Shown here: piece by piece, positions 41,963-51,830 of the stretch
Numbering within the stretch: position 1 is the stretch's first letter
Layout of the letters: every line of letters starts with the position of its first letter
DNA from: Candidatus Fermentithermobacillaceae bacterium
GTDB lineage: Bacteria; Bacillota; Sulfobacillia; Fermentithermobacillales; Fermentithermobacillaceae
Direction of reading: 5' to 3'
Assembly (NCBI GenBank): GCA_018052475.1
Contig: JAGPNG010000001.1
Span: 19,506-83,505, forward strand
Length of the DNA: 64,000 bases
Position numbers and translations under genes: made by a program
Notes under the pieces: model-generated
The model's input: the letters and a program-made list of their open reading frames with translations, nothing else
Database searches by the model: none
Told to the model about the DNA's origin: nothing

Positions 41963-42871
41963 ATGGATCTTTCCGTTGATTTAGGAGGTCTGGTGATTGA
42001 TAAGCCAGTAATCGCTGCATCGGGAACTTTCGGTTACGGACGAGAATACAGCCGTGCGGGAAGTATAGACTGGTTTGGAGGAGTGACTGTAAAGGGAACT
42101 ACACTTATGCCTAGACATGGCAATCCTCCTCTAAGGGTCTATGAGACTTCTGCAGGCCTTCTAAACTCCATTGGACTGCAAAACCCTGGTGCAAGAGCTG
42201 TAATCGAGTGTGAGATACCCTGGCTTTCCCAGTTTGGAGTTCCAATAATAGTTAACATCTCGGCCGATTCCTATTCAGAGTTCTCCGAATTAGCTCGCAT
42301 GTTTGCAGATTGCCCTGAAGTATCTGCTCTGGAAGTGAACGTGTCTTGCCCTAACGTCGATTCAGGCGGCATGGCTTTTGGGACCAGCCCAGGAGCTTGC
42401 TACAGGGCGACAAAGGCGGTACGGCGCTATTGGTCAAAGCCTTTAATCGTGAAACTGACTCCCAATGTAACCAACATCTCAGAGATAGCCAAGGCAGCCG
42501 TAGAAGCCGGAGCGGATAGTCTTTCTCTGATAAACACGTTGGTCGGGATGGCAATCGATGTGGACGCCAAAAGACCGGTGCTAGGAAATATTACGGGCGG
42601 ACTATCCGGTCCTTGCATAAAGCCCGTCGCCCTCCGCTGCGTCTGGGAGGTATCTCAAGCGGTACCGATACCCGTAATCGGCATGGGTGGGATATTCTCC
42701 GCCCGAGATGCCCTTGAGTTTATCATGGCAGGAGCATCAGCAGTTGCTATCGGGACTGCTCTGTTGGTAGACCCTTACGCACCAAAGACAATCGTAGAAG
42801 GTATATCATCTTACTGTGAATCTCACGAGATTGATTCGCTCAGTAGCATTAGAGGCATCGCTTGGAAATGA
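41963..42871 (+). CDS. pyrD: Dihydroorotate dehydrogenase class 1B, catalytic subunit
   Basis: PyrD oxidises dihydroorotate to orotate with FMN, together with PyrK. Visible: KPVIAASGTFGYGREYS, GGVTVKGTTLMPRHGNPPLR, NSIGLQNPG, LEVNVSCPNVDSGGMAFG (active-site Cys), KLTPNVTNISEIAKA, GGLSGPCIKPVALRCVWEV and IPVIGMGGIFSARDALEFIM. It is the last pyr gene here: carA, carB, pyrF and pyrE are not in the window. It converges on rqcH. Confidence 0.96.
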   Translation: MDLSVDLGGLVIDKPVIAASGTFGYGREYSRAGSIDWFGGVTVKGTTLMPRHGNPPLRVYETSAGLLNSIGLQNPGARAVIECEIPWLSQFGVPIIVNISADSYSEFSELARMFADCPEVSALEVNVSCPNVDSGGMAFGTSPGACYRATKAVRRYWSKPLIVKLTPNVTNISEIAKAAVEAGADSLSLINTLVGMAIDVDAKRPVLGNITGGLSGPCIKPVALRCVWEVSQAVPIPVIGMGGIFSARDALEFIMAGASAVAIGTALLVDPYAPKTIVEGISSYCESHEIDSLSSIRGIAWK

Positions 42872-42880
42872 GACAGGTCG

Positions 42881-44590
42881 TTAGATCTCCACAACGATGG
42901 TTCTGGCACCTTTGTACGTTACAAAGCCCGGGGGGCTACCTCCGGGTTTTTTGACATTTGTCGCATCTGTATAATCCACCTCGACTTTCCCCGCCAAATT
43001 GCCGTCGCTTCTCTGTGCTGCAATTCTCGCTGCCCAAAGTAGAACCTCAGGCGTCACATCACCGCGACCCGCAGTACGCAGAAGAACATGCGCGCCTCTA
43101 AGATTTTTGGCGTGGAACCATATATCTCCGGGTCTTTTTATCCTCCTTACTATGTAATCGTTCCCTTGCGCATTCTTACCTATATACAAGGTACCCTCCT
43201 CGCTCGATATGATTTCAACGGAGCCCCTGGGACTGACAGACGACGAGATTTTGGCGGACCGGCGATTTCTCTTGTCGGTCGCTTTTCGCATCGCGATGCC
43301 AGCTTCGCGGGCAATTTGTACCGCCTGTTCGCACAGATCGTTCAAACTGTCTAAATCGTGCTCTTCATTAAGAGACTTTTCGATTTGCTGTAACCGTTCT
43401 AGAAGAACGCGTGATTCTACTAAGGAATCGCTAAGTATCTTGTTTGCTCTTTTTAGCTTTGCATACTTCTTGTAGTACCTTCGGGCATTTTCCTTTGCGG
43501 AAAACCTCGGGTCAAGAGGAATAACCACTTTCTCCGGTGGAGTCCGATAGTAGTCAAGAACCTCGATGCTGTCATGCCCTGCAGGAGGGGAATGGGGCGC
43601 AGAATCTATGAGCTCTGCCCAGACGCGGAATTTCTCAAATTCGGTCGCTTGTTCAAGGTCTTTTTGTTGCGATAAATACCTAGACAAAACCTTGTCATGG
43701 ACTTTCTTGCAAATAGCCATCGTCTCTCGTTCTAGTCTTTTGTAGTCTTCGAAGTAGATGGCGTAATCTCTATATGCGGAAATACCTTCCAACACTGAGT
43801 CAAACGCTGAAACACGGTCTAGATGGTGCAAAGGGAAAACCGAGAAAACAGGTTCGCCGGAATTACGAAGGTAAATCGCAGGCTGGAACCGTTCTTCAAG
43901 CAAGGCGTATCTGAGTTCTTTCAAAGACTCAAGGATCAACTCGAAACACTCAGGGTCGAGGGCATCATCTTTTCTTAAACCTAAGCGGGCAATGATACTC
44001 AAAGCAAGGTCTTTCCCAACCCCTTCGAATTTGGACATAATCCAGTTAAGTGCCGGTTCCCCATCATGATAAAGATCATGCACCTCACAAAGGGCAGAGC
44101 ATGACAAGAGATTGAGTTTCTCGGACTTTGGCGGACAATACGTACAACCGGTCTGAAACCGGGCGCCGGTTTCGGGAAAATGAAACTCAACGATTCCTTC
44201 ATTGAGCAATCCAAAACCTCCGCCTATACCTGCGCCGTCAAGAACCAAGGTGTAAGTGCATAGGTTTCCGAAATCGTCGTGGCCCGAAAACTCGAAATAG
44301 ACTACCCTGTCCAACCCCTCCTGATATACTCTTCGCAAAACGCCTCCTTCGAGACGCTTTCTGAGCCTAAAACAGGTTCCGGAAGGTGTTTTTGGCATAT
44401 CCCTTGATTCATTCACGAGACCGAAGAAAGGAACGTTTTTCTCCAGCAAAACTACTAGATCTTTTCTCATATCTGGGCTCCAAAGGACAAAAACTAGTTC
44501 CTTCTCCTTTGGATGGTATATTTTCTGCACCCTAAGCGGAAGACATTCGTTTATACTGCGGTTAAGGGCATACAAGGTTATTCCGTCCAA
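42881..44590 (-). CDS. rqcH: Ribosome quality control protein RqcH (NFACT family)
   Basis: RqcH binds stalled 50S subunits and adds Ala tails to nascent chains. The NFACT-N domain shows LVVLLEKNVPFFGLV, GTCFRLRKRLEGG and GLDRVVYFEF, where D94 and R95 correspond to the D-R pair needed for tRNA-Ala recruitment. A helix-hairpin-helix and two long coiled coils follow (~290-440). The C-terminal NFACT-R domain has YIGKNAQGNDYIVRRI, DIWFHAKNLRGAHVLLRT and VEVDYTDATNVKKPGGSPPG. Length 569. It starts with TTG 44590 on the minus strand, divergent from the next small gene. Confidence 0.94.
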   Translation of the reverse strand: MDGITLYALNRSINECLPLRVQKIYHPKEKELVFVLWSPDMRKDLVVLLEKNVPFFGLVNESRDMPKTPSGTCFRLRKRLEGGVLRRVYQEGLDRVVYFEFSGHDDFGNLCTYTLVLDGAGIGGGFGLLNEGIVEFHFPETGARFQTGCTYCPPKSEKLNLLSCSALCEVHDLYHDGEPALNWIMSKFEGVGKDLALSIIARLGLRKDDALDPECFELILESLKELRYALLEERFQPAIYLRNSGEPVFSVFPLHHLDRVSAFDSVLEGISAYRDYAIYFEDYKRLERETMAICKKVHDKVLSRYLSQQKDLEQATEFEKFRVWAELIDSAPHSPPAGHDSIEVLDYYRTPPEKVVIPLDPRFSAKENARRYYKKYAKLKRANKILSDSLVESRVLLERLQQIEKSLNEEHDLDSLNDLCEQAVQIAREAGIAMRKATDKRNRRSAKISSSVSPRGSVEIISSEEGTLYIGKNAQGNDYIVRRIKRPGDIWFHAKNLRGAHVLLRTAGRGDVTPEVLLWAARIAAQRSDGNLAGKVEVDYTDATNVKKPGGSPPGFVTYKGARTIVVEI

Positions 44591-44665
44591 AACACCACAC
44601 CTTCCATCACCAAACCCATATTTACTGATATTATATCCTTAGGAGAGGCAAAGGAGTGACAAGAC

Positions 44666-45034
44666 GTGAGCGTTGGGCTAAAAAGAGAAGCCTTCGAAGA
44701 TTCGGGATTTTCGATCCTAGATGAATATGAGGGTTTTCTGAAGGTAGAAAAAGGTCATTGTGAGATATACGTAAAAGCCGACGACCGAAGAATCACTCTG
44801 AAATTGCCCGTAATCGAACTTTTCGGCAAACGAAAAACCTCCCTACCTCTGATGGAATATTTGCTGAAGAGAAATGCTGAAATGAACGGGCCAGGATTTT
44901 TCGGCATAGAAGGTGACTGCGTGTATTATTTCGCAATAGTGCCTATCTGCAAACAGCCCGAAGAGATAGCCTTGGAAATGCAGGAGATAATTGAAAGGTT
45001 GGCTCCCAAAATCATTAACGTATCAGACAAATAG
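44666..45034 (+). CDS. CesT/YbjN-like small protein of unknown function
   Basis: The 122-residue protein has no name I recognise. Its pattern, an N-terminal helix, strands around EIYVKADDRRITLKLPVI, the helix LPLMEYLLKRNAEMNGPGFF, then GDCVYYFAIVP and a final amphipathic helix EIALEMQEIIERLAPKI, resembles the CesT/YbjN-like chaperone fold. That would suggest a protein-binding role, but this is weak inference. The start is GTG with AAAGGAGTGAC upstream. It is divergent from rqcH. Confidence 0.7.
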   Translation: MSVGLKREAFEDSGFSILDEYEGFLKVEKGHCEIYVKADDRRITLKLPVIELFGKRKTSLPLMEYLLKRNAEMNGPGFFGIEGDCVYYFAIVPICKQPEEIALEMQEIIERLAPKIINVSDK

Positions 45035-45108
45035 CTGCCAGGCCAAACATGCAGCACGCAGACCGTTTATGCGGAACGACAACTTAGAAAAGTAGGAGGT
45101 GAGGTAAT

Positions 45109-45891
45109 CTGAAATTGCTTGTATGCGATCTAGACGGCACCTTGGTTGGCCCAACGGACGAAGGACTAGCCACAGCACGGCAAGTTCTGGACTATTGTAG
45201 ATCTCAAGGAATCAAGGTGACTATAGCTACAGGCAGAGTCTTCGGTGCTGCAGAGAAATACGTTGCATACCTTGGAATTGACCAGCCAGTGATTGCAAAC
45301 GGAGGAGCTCTGATTGCAGAACTCGGAAAACCGCCAATCTACGAAAAAACCATAGACAAGGCAACATCTCTTTGTATTGCAGAAGAACTCCGAAAACTCG
45401 GGTACCCGTTTTACTTCTTGGTCGGCAGAGACATGTACTCGGAGTTCACAGGGCCTCAAACTCAGAGGTATTCTCAAATCCTGCAATTCCCAATAAAAAT
45501 TGTGAGCTCGCTTTGCGATGTGGATAGTTGCCCGACCCAGATTGTGGTACGCGTTCCGCCGGAAGAGGCCGACACGCTGCTACGCCAACTTGATTCCATG
45601 TGGCCTCAAGTTATTTTGATTAAGAGTCTACCACATCTAATAGAAATCCAACCCACGGGCGTTTCAAAAGCAAATGCCTTGGCTTTTCTTTCCGGTTACC
45701 TAGGCATACCAAGAGAGGAGATCCTATCCGTAGGGGACGGCCTCAACGATTTAGATATGCTCATGTGGTCCGGGATGAAGGCAGCAGTATTCAACGCGCA
45801 CGACGCTGTAAAGGAGAAAGTGCCTTACGTCTCCGCAAAACCCTATGCGGAAGGAGTTAAAGAAATAGTGGAGAAGTTTATCAAATGCTAA
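45109..45891 (+). CDS. HAD-superfamily hydrolase, Cof/YbiV type
   Basis: Cof-type HAD phosphatases hydrolyse sugar phosphates, flavin or pyridoxal phosphates. The catalytic motif CDLDGTL is at the N-terminus, TIATGRVFGAAE follows, the C2 cap lies at ~80-190, and the last motif SVGDGLNDLDMLMW is at ~208-221. The substrate is unknown. The start is uncertain: CTG 45109 has AGGAGG (45094-45099) at a good distance and gives the usual MKLLVCDLDGT-type start, while TTG 45115 is 15 bases from that site. Confidence 0.88.
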   Translation: MKLLVCDLDGTLVGPTDEGLATARQVLDYCRSQGIKVTIATGRVFGAAEKYVAYLGIDQPVIANGGALIAELGKPPIYEKTIDKATSLCIAEELRKLGYPFYFLVGRDMYSEFTGPQTQRYSQILQFPIKIVSSLCDVDSCPTQIVVRVPPEEADTLLRQLDSMWPQVILIKSLPHLIEIQPTGVSKANALAFLSGYLGIPREEILSVGDGLNDLDMLMWSGMKAAVFNAHDAVKEKVPYVSAKPYAEGVKEIVEKFIKC

Positions 45892-45966
45892 GTACGAGAA
45901 ACTAGATTGCCTCAGCACAAGGCGTTGGAGTTCTAGTATGCTCGCTTAAAAGGAGGATAATTTCCG

Positions 45967-47610
45967 ATGAAACAGCCTATCAAAGCCCCCAGGGGTAATA
46001 CGCTGACCTGCAAGGGGTGGCAGCAGGAAGCTGCGCTCCGAATGTTGATGAACAACCTCGAAAATGCAGAAAAACCCGAGGAACTCATAGTCTATGGCGG
46101 CACGGGCAAAGCTGCCAGAAATTGGGAATGTTACGAAGCAATAGTCAAGGCGCTTAAGGAACTTGAGGACGATGAGACCCTATTGGTTCAATCTGGAAAG
46201 CCCGTAGCGGTTTTCCCAACCCACAAATACGCCCCTAGGGTCCTGATCTCAAATGCAATGTTGGTCCCCCACTGGGCCACATGGGAGAATTTCTGGGAAT
46301 TGGAAGAAAAGGGTCTGACCATGTACGGCCAAATGACTGCGGGAAGTTGGATATACATCGGAACACAGGGTATATTGCAAGGCACTTACGAAACTCTGGC
46401 ATCTTTGGCGAATATACATTTTGGTGGAAGTCTTAAAGGCAAATTGGTGCTCACTGCAGGATTAGGTGGAATGGGTGGGGCACAGCCTTTGGCCATTACG
46501 ATGAACGATGGGGTAGGGATAATTGTAGAAATAGATCCTCTACGAATACAAAAAAGACATGAGATTGGGTACGTAGATGTTATCGCCGAAAACCTGGATC
46601 AAGCTATAGACATCGCCCAAAAGCACCTAGATGCAGGTACACCCATTTCAATAGCTCTGGAAGGAAACGCTTCCGACACTCATTGTGAGCTTTTGAGGAG
46701 GGGTATAATCCCTAGTGTGGTTACTGACCAGACCTCAGCTCACGATGCTCTTAATGGCTACGTGCCCGGTGGTATGTCTTTTGAAGAGGCTTTGGCGCTT
46801 AGGAAAGAAAACCCTTCAGAATATTTGCGACTATCAAAAGAATCCATGAAAAGACATTGCCAAGCTATGGTCGAGATGCAGAAACGCGGTGCCATAGTAT
46901 TCGACTACGGCAATAACCTGCGCGGTCAGGCCAAAGAAGCCGGATACGAAGAGGCATTCGCCTATCCCGGTTTTGTTCCTGCGTATATCAGGCCTTTGTT
47001 CTGCGAAGGTAAGGGGCCATTTAGGTGGGCAGCTCTTTCGGGGGATCCTGACGACATTATCAAAACTGACGAGGCTGTCTTGGAACTTTTCCCAGAAAAC
47101 GCCGGTCTAAAACGCTGGATAACAAAGGCTGAGAAGCATGTGCCTTTTGAAGGACTTCCTTCAAGAGTGTGTTGGCTTGGCTATGGAGAAAGAGTTAAGT
47201 TTGGTCTTAGGATCAACGATATGGTAAGACAAGGCATATTGAAGGCGCCAATTGTAATTGGCAGAGACCACCTAGATACGGGCTCGGTCGCATCACCTTA
47301 TCGTGAAACCGAAGGGATGAAGGACGGTTCCGACGCGATCGCGGACTGGCCCATATTGAACGCACTTATAAATGCGGTGAACGGAGCTACTTGGATTTCT
47401 GTTCACCACGGTGGCGGGGTAGGGATAGGTCTGTCTATACACGCAGGGATGGTTGTGGTTGCAGACGGTACCGACGAAGCGGACTGGAAACTCTCAAGAG
47501 TCCTTAACACAGATCCCGGTACAGGTGTAGTTCGCCATGCTGACGCAGGATACGAAACAGCTATTAAAACTGCCAAAGAGGGGAAAATCAAGATACCTAT
47601 GCTGAAATGA
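45967..47610 (+). CDS. hutU: Urocanate hydratase
   Basis: HutU adds water to urocanate in histidine breakdown, using bound NAD+. The 547-residue protein starts [20 protein letters not shown], has [38 protein letters not shown] (NAD loop), [20 protein letters not shown] (active-site Cys region) and [29 protein letters not shown] precedes the ATG. No hutH, hutI, hutG or ftcD gene lies nearby, so the rest of the pathway must be elsewhere or absent. Confidence 0.96.
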   Translation: MKQPIKAPRGNTLTCKGWQQEAALRMLMNNLENAEKPEELIVYGGTGKAARNWECYEAIVKALKELEDDETLLVQSGKPVAVFPTHKYAPRVLISNAMLVPHWATWENFWELEEKGLTMYGQMTAGSWIYIGTQGILQGTYETLASLANIHFGGSLKGKLVLTAGLGGMGGAQPLAITMNDGVGIIVEIDPLRIQKRHEIGYVDVIAENLDQAIDIAQKHLDAGTPISIALEGNASDTHCELLRRGIIPSVVTDQTSAHDALNGYVPGGMSFEEALALRKENPSEYLRLSKESMKRHCQAMVEMQKRGAIVFDYGNNLRGQAKEAGYEEAFAYPGFVPAYIRPLFCEGKGPFRWAALSGDPDDIIKTDEAVLELFPENAGLKRWITKAEKHVPFEGLPSRVCWLGYGERVKFGLRINDMVRQGILKAPIVIGRDHLDTGSVASPYRETEGMKDGSDAIADWPILNALINAVNGATWISVHHGGGVGIGLSIHAGMVVVADGTDEADWKLSRVLNTDPGTGVVRHADAGYETAIKTAKEGKIKIPMLK

Positions 47611-47670
47611 CATGGATTGTAGCCCATTTTGCTTGATTGAAGGAAACCTCAACAAGCGTTTTACTTTTGC

Positions 47671-47699
47671 TTACAGTCCTGGTCTTTTTGTGTGATAAT
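47671..47699 (+). promoter_or_regulatory. Candidate promoter of the UPF0182 gene
   Basis: TTACAG (47671-47676), a 17-base spacer and GATAAT (47694-47699) preceded by an extended TG. Downstream the ribosome binding site AAGGAGG (47755-47761) can fold into AGGAG-GTCTAT-CTCCT (47756-47771), directly before ATG 47773. Confidence 0.45.
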
Positions 47700-47772
47700 T
47701 AAGTTGCGGGCAAGCACATAGTAAAAGGCGGAACTCATCTTATATGTAGACACAAAGGAGGTCTATCTCCTG

Positions 47773-50457
47773 ATGAGTGCACGAACGTGGTTTTGGATCA
47801 TAATTGGCATCGCTGTCGCGGTAGCGCTTACAGCATCTGGCGTGGCGACTTTTTATACCGGTCTTTTGTGGTTTGAACAAATGGGCTACGGCTCTGTGTT
47901 TTGGACCACACTCAAGGCCAAATGGGGAGTGGCCTTAGTAGCAGGGTTATTATTCTTTCTCGCCGTGTTCATCAATTTGAGAATTCCCATTAGAGGGAGA
48001 ACCGTCCTGAATATAGCGGGAGGGGTGGTTACTCCGGTTACCGTATCCGATACAAGAAGGATTACGGTAATAGTCCTCGTGGTTTCGATAATAGTCGGAG
48101 TTCTCGGAGGACTCGGAGGGTTCGAGAACTGGCAGACAGTCTACAAGCACCTAAATGCAACAGAATTCGGGGTCGCTGATCCCTTTTTTGGCAAAGATGT
48201 TGGATTCTATGTTTTCAACTTGCCTTTTCATGAATTCATCCAGGATCAACTGCTGATTGCGTTCGCAATTGCACTCATATTTTCCGCCTTTCTTTACTAT
48301 TTGTTCGGAGATCTGCGTTTTGCAAATAGAAGACTGTCAATGACAAAGAAAGCGCGCGCCCACATGTCAGTTCTTGCTGCCATACTGTTCGCCTTACAGG
48401 CTTGGCAGTATCAGATCGATATTTGGAATCTAATGTACTCGCCTAGAGGAGCAGCCTTTGGAGCTTCTTACACTGATATCCACGCTCAGGTTCCTGCATA
48501 TAAAGCTCTTATCGTTGTAGCACTAGCCGGAGTTTTCCTTTCATTGCTTGGGCTGGTAATGCGCAATTTCAGATGGGTAGGTTACGCAGTTATAGGGATT
48601 GTTGTAATGTCTATCGCTCTTGGCTCTGCATATCCTTCGTTTGTGCAGCAATTTACAGTTTCGCCTAATGAAATTGCCTACGAAATACCATATATCGAAG
48701 CAAATATCAAGTTTACGCGAAATGCTTTCGGACTTGATAATATCAAAATCGTGGACTATCCTGCGGAAGACGATCTTACTAAAGAGGACGTGCTTAACAA
48801 TATAAAGAGCATTGACAACTTAAGGCTGTGGGATTACAGGGTGTTAAAAGATACCTTCAGTCAAGTACAAGAGATAAGAATGTACTACAAATTCAACGAT
48901 GTGGACATAGACAGATACGTCGTAAACGGTAATCTCCGCCAGGTTGCTCTTTCACCACGGGAACTAGAAGTCAATCTTCTGCCGCAAGAGGCGAAGACTT
49001 GGGTAAATCTGCACCTGAAGTACACGCATGGATACGGGCTGGTAATGAGCCCTGTACGTGATGTAACCAAAGAAGGCATGCCCGTCTTTTACTTTATGGA
49101 CGTACCGCCAAGAACCACTACGGATCTTGTCCTAAATCGCCCTGAACTGTATTTCGGAGAATTGACTAACCATTACATTATAGTAAACACCAAAGAACCC
49201 GAGTTTGACTATCCGCGACTAGATGCAGAGATCATTGAACCTACCTTCTACGAAGGCACGGCAGGTATTCCTCTAGACGGTTTTTTCCGGAAATTAGCCT
49301 TCACTCTGCGGTTTGCTGATTACCAAATACTAGTATCCGGTGCAGTCACACCCGATTCGCGAGTTATCATGAATCGGAACATAACCGAAATTGTGCAAAC
49401 TATCGCACCCTTCCTAGAGTACGATAGCGATCCGTATCTAGTTTTGGCCGACGGCAATCTCTACTGGGTTATTGACGGTTATACAGTTTCTACAAAGTAC
49501 CCTTACAGCCAACCTGATAGTGTAACTGGAGTGAATTATATACGGAATTCGGTTAAGGTAGTCATCGACGCATATAATGGTCGCACTACATTCTATTGTG
49601 CCGATGAGGAAGACCCAATCCTTAGCACTTACCGGAAAATATTCCCTGATCTCGTGACTTCTATTGAGGAAATGCCACGGCAAATACTCGAACATATCCG
49701 TTTCCCAGAGGATATGTTCAAAATACAAGCGAGGATGTTTACAACCTATCACATGACCGATCCGAGGGTATATTACAATAAAGAAGATTACTGGGAAATA
49801 CCCAAGGAGATGTACGGGACGCAAGAAGTTAACGTTGAACCTTATTACCTTCTTCTGGCCCTTCCCTATGAAAGCGAACTTGAGTATGTTCAAATGCTGC
49901 CCTTTACTCCACGAGGCAAGCCAAATATGACGGCCTGGTTAGCCGGACGGTGCAATCCTGAGCATTATGGAGAAATGCTGCTATACAGATTGCCCAAGGA
50001 TAAGCACGTGCCGGGACCGATGCAAGTAGAATCGCTGATATCGCAAAACCCCAGCATTTCGGAAGCTATGACTCTGTGGGGCCAGGTAGGTTCGCAAGTA
50101 GTCAGGGGGAACCTGCTTGTCATACCGATGGACGGTTCATTCCTCTACGTAGAACCCCTATATATCCAAGCGGAAAAGGTGAAGATTCCGGAGCTCAAGA
50201 GGGTACTCATGTACGCCAGCGGGAAGGTAGTAATGGCCAATACGGTTGAAGAAGGGCTAAATGAGCTATTAGGGTCTACAGTTCAGCCAACCCCAGGTGG
50301 AGACGGCGGAGCTCATGACATACCCGGCTTAGTAAAACGTGCCAACGAGTTGTGGCTGGAAGCGCAGGAGCGCATCAAAAATGGCGACTGGGCTGGATAT
50401 GGCGAAGTTCTTCAAGAACTGGGCAAAGTTCTTGAAGAATTGCAGCAGTTACAGTAG
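47773..50457 (+). CDS. UPF0182 (COG1615) large membrane protein
   Basis: The 894-residue protein matches the UPF0182 family of unknown function. The N-terminal ~290 residues have about seven membrane helices (WFWIIIGIAVAVALTASGVA, then LLFFLAVFINLRIP). The large extracytoplasmic domain has RNAFGLDNIKIVDYPAEDDL, LRLWDYRVLKDTFSQVQEIR, LKYTHGYGLVMSP, YFGELTNHYIIVNTKEPEFD and YLLLALPYESELEYVQMLPF, which are conserved family blocks. The C-terminus is acidic and low in complexity. The family occurs in Actinobacteria, Cyanobacteria and some Clostridia. It may be linked to cell-envelope functions, but no activity is established. Confidence 0.9.
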   Translation: MSARTWFWIIIGIAVAVALTASGVATFYTGLLWFEQMGYGSVFWTTLKAKWGVALVAGLLFFLAVFINLRIPIRGRTVLNIAGGVVTPVTVSDTRRITVIVLVVSIIVGVLGGLGGFENWQTVYKHLNATEFGVADPFFGKDVGFYVFNLPFHEFIQDQLLIAFAIALIFSAFLYYLFGDLRFANRRLSMTKKARAHMSVLAAILFALQAWQYQIDIWNLMYSPRGAAFGASYTDIHAQVPAYKALIVVALAGVFLSLLGLVMRNFRWVGYAVIGIVVMSIALGSAYPSFVQQFTVSPNEIAYEIPYIEANIKFTRNAFGLDNIKIVDYPAEDDLTKEDVLNNIKSIDNLRLWDYRVLKDTFSQVQEIRMYYKFNDVDIDRYVVNGNLRQVALSPRELEVNLLPQEAKTWVNLHLKYTHGYGLVMSPVRDVTKEGMPVFYFMDVPPRTTTDLVLNRPELYFGELTNHYIIVNTKEPEFDYPRLDAEIIEPTFYEGTAGIPLDGFFRKLAFTLRFADYQILVSGAVTPDSRVIMNRNITEIVQTIAPFLEYDSDPYLVLADGNLYWVIDGYTVSTKYPYSQPDSVTGVNYIRNSVKVVIDAYNGRTTFYCADEEDPILSTYRKIFPDLVTSIEEMPRQILEHIRFPEDMFKIQARMFTTYHMTDPRVYYNKEDYWEIPKEMYGTQEVNVEPYYLLLALPYESELEYVQMLPFTPRGKPNMTAWLAGRCNPEHYGEMLLYRLPKDKHVPGPMQVESLISQNPSISEAMTLWGQVGSQVVRGNLLVIPMDGSFLYVEPLYIQAEKVKIPELKRVLMYASGKVVMANTVEEGLNELLGSTVQPTPGGDGGAHDIPGLVKRANELWLEAQERIKNGDWAGYGEVLQELGKVLEELQQLQ

Positions 50458-50478
50458 AAGCACAAGGAGATGCAAAAA

Positions 50479-51807
50479 GTGTCTGACACAAACGCTAACA
50501 CAGATGGGATCATTCATAACACCTCAGTAAACATGGTAGGGTCCTACGAGGACCGCTTGGTGCGTCTGAAGGGATGGTTATACAACAAGCGCTCCTCTGG
50601 TAAGATCATATTCATCATCCTAAGGGATGGCACCGGGCTCATTCAGTGCGTTGCCTCAGTAAACGACGTAGGCCAGGAAGCCTTCGACAAACTAGATAAA
50701 CTCAATCAGGAGTCTTCCCTTGTGGTTGAAGGCATCGTTAGGAGGGATTCTCGCGCACCGGGTGGTTATGAATTAGGTATTACTCATTACGATATTGTCT
50801 CAGAAGCTCTTGACGATTATCCAATCACGTTAAAAGAACACGGTGTCGAATTCCTTCTCGATCACCGACACCTCTGGATAAGGACTCCGCGCCAAAGATC
50901 TATCCTTGCAATTAGGGCACAGATAATTAGGTCTTGTCGCCAATTCCTGGATAACGAAGGCTTTGTGAACGTAGACGCTCCAATTCTCACTCCGTCAGCT
51001 TGCGAAGGCACGACTACTCTTTTTTCCACTGACTACTTTGGCGAAAAAGCGTACCTTAGCCAAAGCGGGCAATTGTACAACGAGGCCGCTATCGGTGCAT
51101 TTGGGAAAGTCTATTGCTTTGGCCCCGCCTTCAGAGCGGAAAAATCGAAGACCCGCCGCCATCTGATTGAATTTTGGATGGTTGAACCCGAAGCGGCATT
51201 TATGACTTTTGAAGAAATGCTGCTCTTAGAGGAACAGATGATCACATATGTCACAAAACAAGTATTGGACAACTGCGAAAATGAGTTGGCTGAAATAGGT
51301 AGAGATCCCGAAAAGATCGCCTGCGTGGAGCCGCCTTTCCCACGGCTGACGTACACTGAGGCAGTAAACCTCCTTACAAGGAAGGGAATGGACATTTCCT
51401 GGGGCGACGATTTCGGGGCGGCTGACGAGACAACCATCGCCAACGAGTTCTCCAAACCGGTGTTTGTGACTCACTATCCCACTAAGATAAAAGCGTTTTA
51501 CATGCAACCTAGCCCTGATGACCCGGAAACCGTGTTGGGAGCGGATCTTTTGGCTCCGGAAGGATACGGAGAAATCATAGGCGGTGGCGAGAGAATACAT
51601 GATTACGACTTGCTCCTTCAGAGGATAAAGGAACACGGCCTGCCGGTTGAAGATTACGAATGGTACTTGGATTTGCGGAAATATGGGTCTACGCCACATA
51701 GCGGTTTTGGCATGGGCATAGAGCGAGTAGTGGCGTGGATATGCGGCTTGCCGCACGTAAGAGAAACGATTCCTTTCCCAAGAATGCTTACGAGATTAAG
51801 ACCTTGA
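50479..51807 (+). CDS. asnS: Asparaginyl-tRNA synthetase
   Basis: AsnRS attaches Asn to tRNA-Asn. The N-terminal OB-fold (about 20-115) has [20 protein letters not shown]. The class II core shows [78 protein letters not shown] (motif 2) and [16 protein letters not shown] (motif 3), with PFPRM near the end. The Asn-type assignment rests on these motifs rather than Asp. GTG 50479 lies 9 bases after AAGGAG; the ATG 50470 overlaps that site and is not likely used. Confidence 0.93.
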   Translation: MSDTNANTDGIIHNTSVNMVGSYEDRLVRLKGWLYNKRSSGKIIFIILRDGTGLIQCVASVNDVGQEAFDKLDKLNQESSLVVEGIVRRDSRAPGGYELGITHYDIVSEALDDYPITLKEHGVEFLLDHRHLWIRTPRQRSILAIRAQIIRSCRQFLDNEGFVNVDAPILTPSACEGTTTLFSTDYFGEKAYLSQSGQLYNEAAIGAFGKVYCFGPAFRAEKSKTRRHLIEFWMVEPEAAFMTFEEMLLLEEQMITYVTKQVLDNCENELAEIGRDPEKIACVEPPFPRLTYTEAVNLLTRKGMDISWGDDFGAADETTIANEFSKPVFVTHYPTKIKAFYMQPSPDDPETVLGADLLAPEGYGEIIGGGERIHDYDLLLQRIKEHGLPVEDYEWYLDLRKYGSTPHSGFGMGIERVVAWICGLPHVRETIPFPRMLTRLRP

Positions 51808-51830
51808 AGATCAAACGGAAGGTGTAAAGT

